A DNA stretch of 6,869 nucleotides from Bradyrhizobiaceae bacterium (GTDB taxonomy: Bacteria; Pseudomonadota; Alphaproteobacteria; Rhizobiales; Hyphomicrobiaceae), in NCBI GenBank assembly GCA_947475855.1, contig CANJPN010000338.1, positions 1 through 6,869 of the forward strand, written 5' to 3'. The stretch's first letter is position 1; each line of letters opens with the position of its first letter. Both the position numbers and the translations under genes were made by a program. The notes under the pieces are model-generated. The model worked only from the letters and a program-made list of their open reading frames with translations, did not search any database and was not told the origin of the DNA. Positions 1 to 5,087 of the stretch are shown here, in pieces.

Positions 1-111
1 AAAGGCGTGGCGTCGAAATATCTGCCGAGCTACCTCGGCTGGCGCCGCATGATCGAGCGCGACGGACACGAGCTCACGCCGCGATCCTGTCTGGCTGGCG
101 CCTTGGCTTAG
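1..111 (+). CDS. C-terminal end of an IS1595/ISXO2-like transposase (partial)
   Basis: Frame 1 is open from the window edge to a TAG at 109-111, giving 36 residues that start KGVASKYLPSYLGWRRMIER. The pattern GVASKYL-x2-YLGWRRM-x-ER resembles the extreme C-terminus of IS1595/ISXO2-family DDE transposases, where a 'GV(A/S)xKYLxxYLxWxR' segment follows the last catalytic acidic residue. The rest of the gene lies upstream, so the catalytic residues cannot be inspected and I cannot tell whether it is intact or a remnant. If intact, the protein would catalyse cut-and-paste or copy-type movement of its own insertion sequence. The family call rests on memory of this short motif only. Another transposase or a non-transposase protein is possible. 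Confidence 0.55.
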   Translation, partial: KGVASKYLPSYLGWRRMIERDGHELTPRSCLAGALA

Positions 112-132
112 AGGATAGCGCTACATTGGAAC

Positions 133-143
133 GGAACAGAGCC
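133..143. repeat. candidate right terminal inverted repeat of the upstream IS
   Basis: The stretch CGGAACAGAGCC ends at 143, about 32 bases after the transposase-like stop. Read on the minus strand it starts GGCTCTGTTCCG. A GG-start with a TCTGTT core is what one would expect for an insertion sequence terminus. The left end is outside the window, so neither the inverted-repeat match nor the expected target duplication (which would be the bases after 143) can be checked. Speculative. Confidence 0.22.
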
Positions 144-185
144 ATTAAGTTCGATGTCTGAATTGGTTAAATGCCCGCAAGGTTC

Positions 186-205
186 ATCCCTTACGCGACA
201 GGGAT
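186..205. other. stem-loop in the gap between the IS remnant and the dehydrogenase
   Basis: ATCCCT (186-191) and AGGGAT (200-205) are perfect complements around an eight-base loop, followed on the plus strand by TTT. It could act as a weak terminator for the upstream transposase, or on the other strand for the dehydrogenase, whose stop is at 267-269. The stem is short and has no proper U tract on either strand. A second weak pairing, ACAAT (240-244) with ATTGT (254-258), sits in an AT-rich patch nearby. The gap 112-266 otherwise shows no gene. Confidence 0.25.
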
Positions 206-266
206 TTCGCCGCAAACACGCGCTGCAACGTCGTTACTTACAATGATAAATAAATTGTTTTGCGGC

Positions 267-1217
267 TCACGGCCGGACGACGTGTTGCACGGCCTCGCCT
301 TTCAGGAAGCTGCGAATGTTGGCGCTCACCCGCGCGATTTGCCGCTCGGTTCCGTATGAACCGGCCGCGCCTGCAACATGCGGCGAAACGATCAGATTCG
401 GCGCGTCCCACAGCGGGTGATCGGGCGGCAATGGCTCGGGCTCGGTGACGTCGAGACCCGCGCCTGCAATTCGGCCTTCGGCCAACGCCGCCAGCAGTGC
501 CATCGTGTCGACCAGCTTGCCGCGCGATATGTTGACGAGAAACGCCGACTTCTTCATCAGGGCAAGTTCCGCCGCGCCCACGATCCCCAGTGTCGACGGA
601 TTGAGTGGTGCTGCAACGATCAAGGCGTCGGCCAGCGGTAGAATACGTTGCAGCGTCTCTGTCTTATGAACTTCTGCCGCAAGCGGATGTGCCGCTCCGG
701 TACGATTCAATCCGATCACCTTCATGCCGAGCGGCGCGACGAGCTTGGCTACCTCTTGGCCGATGCTCCCAAACCCCAGCACGACCACTGTCTTGCCTTC
801 CGGCATCACCATGATCGATGGCAGCGACTTGTCCCAAGAACGGCGCGCCTTCTGCTCGACCATGCGATGCACGCCGCGTTGCAGCGCCAGCATCAGCGAT
901 ACTGCATGGACAGCGACGGACGGCGAAAACACATCACCAACGCTGGTAATCGTTGCGCGGACGGGCGCGCCAAGCCGGGTAATGTTGTCGTAACCAGCCG
1001 TGAGGATCTGCATCCAGGCGAGCGAGGGGGCGGCAGCGATGGCCTTGGCCAAAGCCGGTGTATACGCATTGTCGGAGACGACGACAGCGTTGGCGCCGGG
1101 CATCGCGGAAATGGCCGCCGGCTCGGTCTCGACGACCACGGCGGCACTGCCGCAGGCCTCGCTGAACGCTGCAATGACCTCGGGTTTCACCGTCATCGCG
1201 ACGAGCACGATTTTCAT
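267..1217 (-). CDS. D-2-hydroxyacid dehydrogenase, NAD(P)-dependent
   Basis: A 316-residue cytosolic oxidoreductase of the D-isomer-specific 2-hydroxyacid dehydrogenase family, interconverting a 2-keto acid and its D-2-hydroxy acid. The length is normal for the family. The nucleotide-binding Rossmann fold begins near residue 141, with the dinucleotide motif G148-F-G150-S-I-G153. The catalytic triad can be seen: Arg232 in NISRG, Glu259 in DVTEP and His280 in SPHVAG. After the second beta strand comes LNR (170-172) where NAD-specific members usually carry an acidic residue, so NADPH use, as in GhrA-type glyoxylate/hydroxypyruvate reductases, is likely. The start is well supported by an AGGAGGT just upstream. 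It is divergent from a Bug-type binding protein and a flavoprotein, and may process the same substrate. The exact substrate cannot be read from sequence. Confidence 0.93.
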   Translation of the reverse strand: MKIVLVAMTVKPEVIAAFSEACGSAAVVVETEPAAISAMPGANAVVVSDNAYTPALAKAIAAAPSLAWMQILTAGYDNITRLGAPVRATITSVGDVFSPSVAVHAVSLMLALQRGVHRMVEQKARRSWDKSLPSIMVMPEGKTVVVLGFGSIGQEVAKLVAPLGMKVIGLNRTGAAHPLAAEVHKTETLQRILPLADALIVAAPLNPSTLGIVGAAELALMKKSAFLVNISRGKLVDTMALLAALAEGRIAGAGLDVTEPEPLPPDHPLWDAPNLIVSPHVAGAAGSYGTERQIARVSANIRSFLKGEAVQHVVRP

Positions 1218-1220
1218 AAG

Positions 1221-1227
1221 ACCTCCT
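1221..1227 (-). promoter_or_regulatory. ribosome binding site of the D-2-hydroxyacid dehydrogenase
   Basis: On the minus strand AGGAGGT lies three bases before the ATG at 1217-1215. It is a near-perfect Shine-Dalgarno sequence with a tight spacer, and it fixes the start of the dehydrogenase and implies strong translation. Confidence 0.75.
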
Positions 1228-1345
1228 GGCTGGAACCTGCCGACCGCTAGAGCGCGCCATTGCCAAGGTCAAGCGACACGCGAACGCTGTGGCTTGCTCT
1301 GACATTGAGCCGTGACCTACAGTCAAGAACGCGGCTAATCGGACC

Positions 1346-1350
1346 AAGGA
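1346..1350 (+). promoter_or_regulatory. ribosome binding site deciding the start of the Bug-type protein
   Basis: AAGGA lies five bases before ATG 1356. This supports 1356 over the upstream in-frame ATG at 1260, which would add 32 residues before the signal peptide. Confidence 0.6.
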
Positions 1351-1374
1351 TCAACATGGCGGTCAACATGGCGG
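1351..1374 (+). repeat. perfect 12-base tandem duplication carrying the start codon
   Basis: TCAACATGGCGG occurs twice in a row (1351-1362 and 1363-1374). Each copy contains an in-frame ATG (1356 and 1368), so the protein begins MAVNMAAR. The first ATG has the AAGGA Shine-Dalgarno at the right distance. The second has none of its own. The duplication adds four residues to the n-region of the signal peptide without shifting frame. Confidence 0.9.
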
Positions 1375-2429
1375 CTAGACTCAAGCGAGCAGCGATGGGC
1401 GGAAAGACGGGCCTTGCCGCATCGCTCGCAGGGTTCGTGACAGCTTCTCTTGCAATGACGCTGCCGAACGAAGCAAACGCGCAGGCCGACTTCTACGCCG
1501 GCAAGCAACTCACGTTGATCATCGGATCGAGTGCGGGCGGTGGATACGACGTGATTTCAAGGCTGCTGGCTCGGCACTTCGGTCGATTGATCCCCGGCAA
1601 TCCGACGGTCGTGCCTCAAAACATGCCCGGAGCTGCAAGCCTGGCCGCCAACAACCACCTCTACAATCAGGCGCCGCGAGACGGCACCGTCATCGGCGCG
1701 CTGCAACGGGGGACGCTGCTTGCCAAGATCGTCAACCCGAAGGGCGTGCTGTTCGAGATCGACAAGCTCAACTGGGTCGGCAGCCTCAACACCGAGACCG
1801 GCCTTGTGGTATCGCTGGCGACCACACCGCATCGCACCGCCAAGGATCTATTGGAACATGAGCTGATCGTCGGGGCGCAAGCGGGCAGCGATCCGGAAAT
1901 CTCACCGCTTCTCTACAAGAACCTGCTCGGCATGAAGTTCAAGATCGTCGCGGGCTACCCGGGCTCCAGCGAGGCCATCCTGGCGATGGAGCGCAACGAG
2001 GTGCAGGGCTCGGGCGATTGGGGCTTCTCCAGCCTCAAGGCGGTGCGGCCGACCTGGCTGGCGGACGGCAAAGTGCGCATCCTGATGCAAGGAGCACTGA
2101 CCAAGCACAAGGATCTGCCTGAGGTGCCGCTGCCGATGGAATTCGCGAAAAGCGAGATCGACCGGAAAGTGCTGGAACTCTACTTCACGCAGAAGACGAT
2201 GGCCCGGCCGATCGTGGCGCCGCCCGGCACTCCCCCGGAGCGCCTCGAGATTCTGCGTAAGGCATTCGAGGCGCTGGCTACGGATGCTACGTTCCTCGCC
2301 GATGCGCAACGCAGCAAACAGGACATCGACATCGTGCCAGGAGCAGAGCTCGACAGGATCGTCACCACGGTTTCCAAGACTACGCCGGAAGTCGCCGCAC
2401 GGCTCAACGCTGCAACGGCGAAAAACTGA
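1356..2429 (+). CDS. Bug-type (TTT family) periplasmic solute-binding protein
   Basis: A 357-residue secreted binding protein of the tripartite tricarboxylate transporter (TctC/Bug) family, which captures carboxylates or related small organic molecules in the periplasm. From the chosen ATG there is a basic n-region (RLKR), a hydrophobic core at about 18-36 and a signal-peptidase I site AQA (42-44) before Asp45. The mature part opens with the family pattern: FYAGKQLTLIIGSSAGGGYD, then the RLLARHF helix, then NPTVVPQNMPGAASLAANN. The C-terminal part has the usual PPGTPPERL segment. Length fits the family. No TctA or TctB membrane subunits are in the window, so it is either an orphan binding protein, common in Bradyrhizobium-like and Burkholderiales genomes, or serves a transporter elsewhere. 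The next gene follows after 34 bases, so they are probably co-transcribed. The ligand is unknown. Confidence 0.88.
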   Translation: MAVNMAARLKRAAMGGKTGLAASLAGFVTASLAMTLPNEANAQADFYAGKQLTLIIGSSAGGGYDVISRLLARHFGRLIPGNPTVVPQNMPGAASLAANNHLYNQAPRDGTVIGALQRGTLLAKIVNPKGVLFEIDKLNWVGSLNTETGLVVSLATTPHRTAKDLLEHELIVGAQAGSDPEISPLLYKNLLGMKFKIVAGYPGSSEAILAMERNEVQGSGDWGFSSLKAVRPTWLADGKVRILMQGALTKHKDLPEVPLPMEFAKSEIDRKVLELYFTQKTMARPIVAPPGTPPERLEILRKAFEALATDATFLADAQRSKQDIDIVPGAELDRIVTTVSKTTPEVAARLNAATAKN

Positions 2430-2463
2430 GGTTTGCCCCACGGCGGAAGGTACGTCCGGCCAA

Positions 2464-3657
2464 ATGCAACGTCACTCTTCAAGCGCATTTTACCAGGCGC
2501 ACGAGTTGTTGGCTGCAGCACGGAACCTGCGACCGGTGCTCGAAGCGGCTGCCGCGGAGACCGAGCTTCACGGCGCATTGCCACAGGTCATTCTCGATGC
2601 ACTGCACGAGGCCCGGTTGTTCCGAATGCTGCTGCCGGCCTCGGTCGGCGGATTGGAGACGCCGCCTGCGGTTTTCATCGAGGTTGTGGAAGCCCTGGCC
2701 AGTGCCGACTGCAGCATCGCTTGGGTGGTGGCGCAAGGCTGCGGCTGCTCACTGTCGGCGGCCTATCTTGCACCGGATGCCGCGCAGGAAGTATTCGGCG
2801 CGCGCGATGCCGTTCTGGCGTGGGGACCATCGGGAACAGGCGCCACCGCGAGGGCCGCTGACGACGGATACATCGTCACGGGCAAATGGCACTTCGCGAG
2901 CGGAAACCGGCACGCGCAGTGGCTAGGCGGGCATTGCACGTTGATCGAGGCCGATGGGCAACCGAGGCGGGACGCGGCCGGCGAACCAATAGAACGAACT
3001 GCGATTTTCCCCCGCGCGGCTGCTCGCATCGAGGGCGATTGGAACGTCATCGGCCTCAAGGGCACCGGCAGCGACAGTTATTCCGTCAACGAGCTGTTCG
3101 TGCCTGCCAAGCGGACCTATCGCCGAGAAGCCGCCGATGAGCGCCGTGAGAACGGGCCACTTTACCAATTCAGCGGTATGACGATGTTCGCGTTCGGCAT
3201 CTCGGCCATGGCGCTCGGCATCGCGCGGACCATGCTCGACGCATTCCTGGAGGTCGCGAAGTCGAAATCCGAGCGCACCACCGGGCGTCCGCTCAGAGAC
3301 AGCGGGGTGATTCAGGCCGAAATCGCGAAATGCGAAGCACGCCTGGCCGCGTCGCGCCTTCTGATGCTGACGACAGCGCGGGAGACCTATGCCTTAGCTG
3401 GCGATGGCAGATCATTCACGCCTGAACTGCGAGCTCGAATGCGACTGTCCACCACATGGGCGACAGCGGAAGCACGGGCCGTAGCCGATTTCGCTTATAC
3501 AGCGGCGGGTGCGCAGGCGATATTTGCTGGCGGGCCGTTCGAGCGCCGCTTCCGGGATATTCACACGTTGACCCAGCAAGTACAGGCGCACGCGGCGAAT
3601 TTCGAGCTCGTCGGGCAAGCGCTACTAGGTGTCGCCTCAAACTCCAGGCTGCTGTAG
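2464..3657 (+). CDS. acyl-CoA dehydrogenase-fold flavoprotein, probable flavin-dependent monooxygenase
   Basis: A 397-residue cytosolic protein with the three-part acyl-CoA dehydrogenase fold: helical N-domain about 10-115, beta middle domain about 117-215, helical C-domain about 235-390 of the 'type 2' kind. The segment KWHFASGNRHAQW (141-153) and the late RRFRDIHTLTQQVQAH (361-376) are the marks of the HsaA/DszC branch. These two-component, FMNH2-using hydroxylases have a Ser (here Ser146) and a His (here His376) near the flavin. True acyl-CoA dehydrogenases instead use a Glu base, which I do not see. The substrate is unknown, and no flavin reductase is present. Start: ATG 2464 has a GGAAGG at 2445-2450, a rather long 13-base spacer. 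Upstream in-frame ATGs fall inside the Bug gene. It probably shares a transcript with that gene. An ordinary acyl-CoA dehydrogenase remains the alternative. Confidence 0.82.
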   Translation: MQRHSSSAFYQAHELLAAARNLRPVLEAAAAETELHGALPQVILDALHEARLFRMLLPASVGGLETPPAVFIEVVEALASADCSIAWVVAQGCGCSLSAAYLAPDAAQEVFGARDAVLAWGPSGTGATARAADDGYIVTGKWHFASGNRHAQWLGGHCTLIEADGQPRRDAAGEPIERTAIFPRAAARIEGDWNVIGLKGTGSDSYSVNELFVPAKRTYRREAADERRENGPLYQFSGMTMFAFGISAMALGIARTMLDAFLEVAKSKSERTTGRPLRDSGVIQAEIAKCEARLAASRLLMLTTARETYALAGDGRSFTPELRARMRLSTTWATAEARAVADFAYTAAGAQAIFAGGPFERRFRDIHTLTQQVQAHAANFELVGQALLGVASNSRLL

Positions 3658-3718
3658 ATTTGCCTCGGTTGGCGCAAGATCTGCCAGTATAGGGTGAAAG
3701 TCTTTGCTTGCGCACGAG

Positions 3719-3747
3719 TTGGTATCGGGCGGGCAAGCGACTACTAT
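3719..3747 (+). promoter_or_regulatory. candidate sigma-70 promoter for the LysM lipoprotein
   Basis: TTGGTA (3719-3724) and TACTAT (3742-3747) are separated by 17 bases, each matching the sigma-70 consensus at four of six positions. The element lies 33 bases before ATG 3781 in the 123-base gap after the flavoprotein gene, which fits independent transcription of the lipoprotein. No clear terminator for the preceding operon is visible in the gap. Confidence 0.4.
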
Positions 3748-3780
3748 ATGTCTTGAATTCGATTCCTTCGGAATGGCGCT

Positions 3781-4323
3781 ATGCAAGGCAGGCACAGGAT
3801 CAAAGTGGAACAATTGCGGGCTTCGCGGCGCAATTTGCCGCTGTGCACGTGTGCTGCTGTCATGCTGGTGGCCCTGCTGCAGGGTTGCAGCTCATCCCCG
3901 AATACCCCCCTGGCACAGCCGAACGGCTCTGCGCCACAGCAACAGCCATCGCAGCAGCAGACCTGGCAGCAGCCGTCGAAGTTCGACGCGGATGGCCCAC
4001 CGAGCGGCACCTATCGTGGCGGGCGCGATCCGGTGACCGGCAAGGCGCAGGAATGGTCTTCCAACAGCCCCGTGGAAACGTCCGCGATCACGCCGATACC
4101 ATCGCCGGGACGGCCAGCGCCTGTCGCCCGCAATGCGCCCCCACCGCCGCCGCTGGCAACGAGTACGAGTATCGGCATCCTGGGGAAGGTGAAGGTACGC
4201 CAGGGTGACACGCTGGAATCCATCGCACAGGCACACGGGATTACCGTGACGGCACTGATGCAAGCCAACCGGCTGACCGGCCGCAACATCAAGGTCGGTC
4301 AACAGCTCGTCGTACCGCAGTAG
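3781..4323 (+). CDS. LysM-domain lipoprotein
   Basis: A 180-residue envelope lipoprotein. The N-terminus has basic residues, a hydrophobic stretch (about 20-35) and the lipobox LLQGC, so Cys36 should be lipid-modified and the mature protein anchored by it. Next comes a low-complexity linker rich in Gln, Ser and Pro (37-70), a Gly/Pro segment, a poly-proline run near 120-124, and one LysM domain at 137-178 (KVRQGDTLESIAQAHGITV ... NIKVGQQLVVP). LysM binds peptidoglycan, so the protein probably ties membrane to cell wall. NlpD-like relatives add an M23 peptidase domain, which is absent here. Start: GTG 3805 is in frame, has AGGA (3796-3799) five bases upstream and still leaves a good signal peptide with the Cys at residue 28, so it may be the real start. 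It ends one base before the convergent flavoprotein gene. Confidence 0.85.
   Translation: MQGRHRIKVEQLRASRRNLPLCTCAAVMLVALLQGCSSSPNTPLAQPNGSAPQQQPSQQQTWQQPSKFDADGPPSGTYRGGRDPVTGKAQEWSSNSPVETSAITPIPSPGRPAPVARNAPPPPPLATSTSIGILGKVKVRQGDTLESIAQAHGITVTALMQANRLTGRNIKVGQQLVVPQ
3796..3799 (+). promoter_or_regulatory. ribosome binding site favouring an internal GTG start of the lipoprotein
   Basis: AGGA sits five bases before GTG 3805, in frame with ATG 3781. ATG 3781 has only a weak GGAA-like stretch upstream. The internal start shortens the signal peptide's n-region by eight residues to MEQLRASRRNLP, a more typical length. Confidence 0.4.
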
Positions 4324-4324
4324 A

Positions 4325-4936
4325 TCAATAAAACTGAGTTTTGTACCGGGCGATGGCGGCAGCCTCTGGCTCCGCTTCGACCTGAGGACCGATCTGGTCG
4401 CGCAGCATTTCACCCATGGTCGGCAGAACGCTGCGTTCGACCTTGGTCGCAGCGTCCCACAGTGCGGAGCGCATCAGCGCCTTGGCGCAATGCAGGTAGG
4501 CCTGCTTCACATGGACCTGGATGACAAGCGTGGGCTGCTTGCCCTGGACCTCGAAACGGCGGCGCAGATCGTGGTCATCGCGCAATTCTGCTTCGCCGTT
4601 GACGCGCAGGATCTCGTTCACGCCCGGCAACATGAAAAGCAGGCCGACATTCGGGTTGGTAACGATATTGGTGAGCGTATCGAGCCGGTTATTGCCGGGA
4701 CGGTCTGGGATCGCCAGCGTGACGTCGTCGATAACATGAACGAAGCCAGGCTTCTCACCGCGGGGGGAGACGTCGCCGCGGCCATCGGCGCCGGTCGAGG
4801 AGATCGCCAGGAAAGGTGACAGTTCAATGAAGCGGATATGATGGCGGTGCAGCCGCGCAGTCTCTTTCAGTACTGCGCGCTCGTGCGCCTCGCCGTAATG
4901 CGTGCGAAGCTGTTCGACCGTCGAAATCCTTGCCAT
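4325..4936 (-). CDS. FMN-binding PPOX-fold flavoprotein (DR2398/MSMEG_1061 type)
   Basis: A 203-residue cytosolic protein of the pyridoxamine-5'-phosphate-oxidase-like split-barrel superfamily, expected to bind FMN (or F420 in some relatives) and carry out an unidentified redox reaction or flavin storage. Its closest match from memory is the roughly 200-residue DR2398-type family. It shares with that family the segments PFLAISSTGADGRGDVSPRG (41-60), IPDRPGNNRLDTLTNIVTNP (76-95) with the NNR expected near the FMN phosphate, GLLFMLPG (98-105), LRVNGEA (110-116) and HCAKALMRSALW (149-160). Nothing shows it to be true PdxH. The start is set by GAGGAAG five bases upstream. The frame stays open another 131 codons upstream, through the start of divergent nspC, but that part does not look like the family. 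It is convergent with the LysM gene and divergent from nspC. Confidence 0.87.
   Translation of the reverse strand: MARISTVEQLRTHYGEAHERAVLKETARLHRHHIRFIELSPFLAISSTGADGRGDVSPRGEKPGFVHVIDDVTLAIPDRPGNNRLDTLTNIVTNPNVGLLFMLPGVNEILRVNGEAELRDDHDLRRRFEVQGKQPTLVIQVHVKQAYLHCAKALMRSALWDAATKVERSVLPTMGEMLRDQIGPQVEAEPEAAAIARYKTQFY
4330..4342. terminator. weak AT-rich palindrome at the convergent gene ends
   Basis: AAAAC-TGA-GTTTT lies seven bases after the LysM stop and inside the last codons of the PPOX-fold gene. The symmetry could serve transcripts from both sides, but the stem is only five pairs with a single G-C and a three-base loop, so real termination is doubtful. Confidence 0.2.
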
Positions 4937-4941
4937 GGGCG

Positions 4942-4948
4942 CTTCCTC
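4942..4948 (-). promoter_or_regulatory. ribosome binding site deciding the start of the PPOX-fold protein
   Basis: On the minus strand GAGGAAG precedes the ATG at 4936-4934 with a five-base spacer. It selects this start over upstream in-frame codons, and the family-like sequence begins here. Confidence 0.7.
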
Positions 4949-5078
4949 GTTTCGCGTTGAGCCGGAGCCTAGCAGGCCCGCAGCCGCGTTCGTAGACCAA
5001 TCAGGGCATTCCCCCTCCCCCCTTCGTGGCCATGGTAACGGGCGCTGGGGGATGCCATATAGGCCCGGATTCCAACAC

Positions 5079-5082
5079 GGAG
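5079..5082 (+). promoter_or_regulatory. ribosome binding site of nspC
   Basis: GGAG lies five bases before ATG 5088. Two further in-frame ATGs follow (5094 and 5097). Conserved family sequence begins just after, at TPAVVIDAALL, so any of the three would give a complete enzyme, with 5088 best placed. Confidence 0.55.
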
Positions 5083-5087
5083 CCGTG

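Larger units (their letters stand above)
1218..1355. promoter_or_regulatory. divergent intergenic region, dehydrogenase / Bug protein
   Basis: These 138 bases separate two divergent start codons, so promoters for both genes are expected here. A poor plus-strand candidate is TTGCTC (1294-1299) with TACAGT (1318-1323) at 18 bases spacing. No convincing sigma-70 hexamers and no clear long operator palindrome stand out. No regulator gene is adjacent within the window. Confidence 0.3.
4937..5087. promoter_or_regulatory. divergent spacer between the PPOX-fold gene and nspC
   Basis: The 151 bases must contain the promoters of two divergent genes. A C-rich run at 5010-5024 and a TATAGG (5058-5063), a possible -10 for nspC, are visible, but the -35 region upstream (GTAACG at 5035-5040) is a poor match. 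No regulator motif is recognised. Confidence 0.3.

Noticed and set aside
171..359. Small plus-strand frame in the gap before the dehydrogenase
   Set aside because: Its second half is antisense to the dehydrogenase C-terminus, there is no Shine-Dalgarno before the ATG, and the product resembles nothing I know.
1902..2584. Overlapping minus-strand frames opposite the Bug gene and the start of the flavoprotein gene
   Set aside because: They are antisense shadows in GC-rich DNA without a ribosome binding site or a recognisable domain.
3658..3718. Terminator after the flavoprotein gene
   Set aside because: I looked for a GC stem followed by a T run and found none of useful length.
5010..5052. 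C-rich run and later GGGGG in the nspC upstream spacer as a further copy of the palindromic repeat
   Set aside because: It has a C-rich arm, but no matching G-rich arm at the spacing of the other three units, and it lacks the flanking sequence they share.
4902..5087. N-terminal extension of nspC by 62 codons
   Set aside because: It overlaps the start of the divergent PPOX-fold gene and is not like the family. The ATG at 5088 has a GGAG at the right distance.
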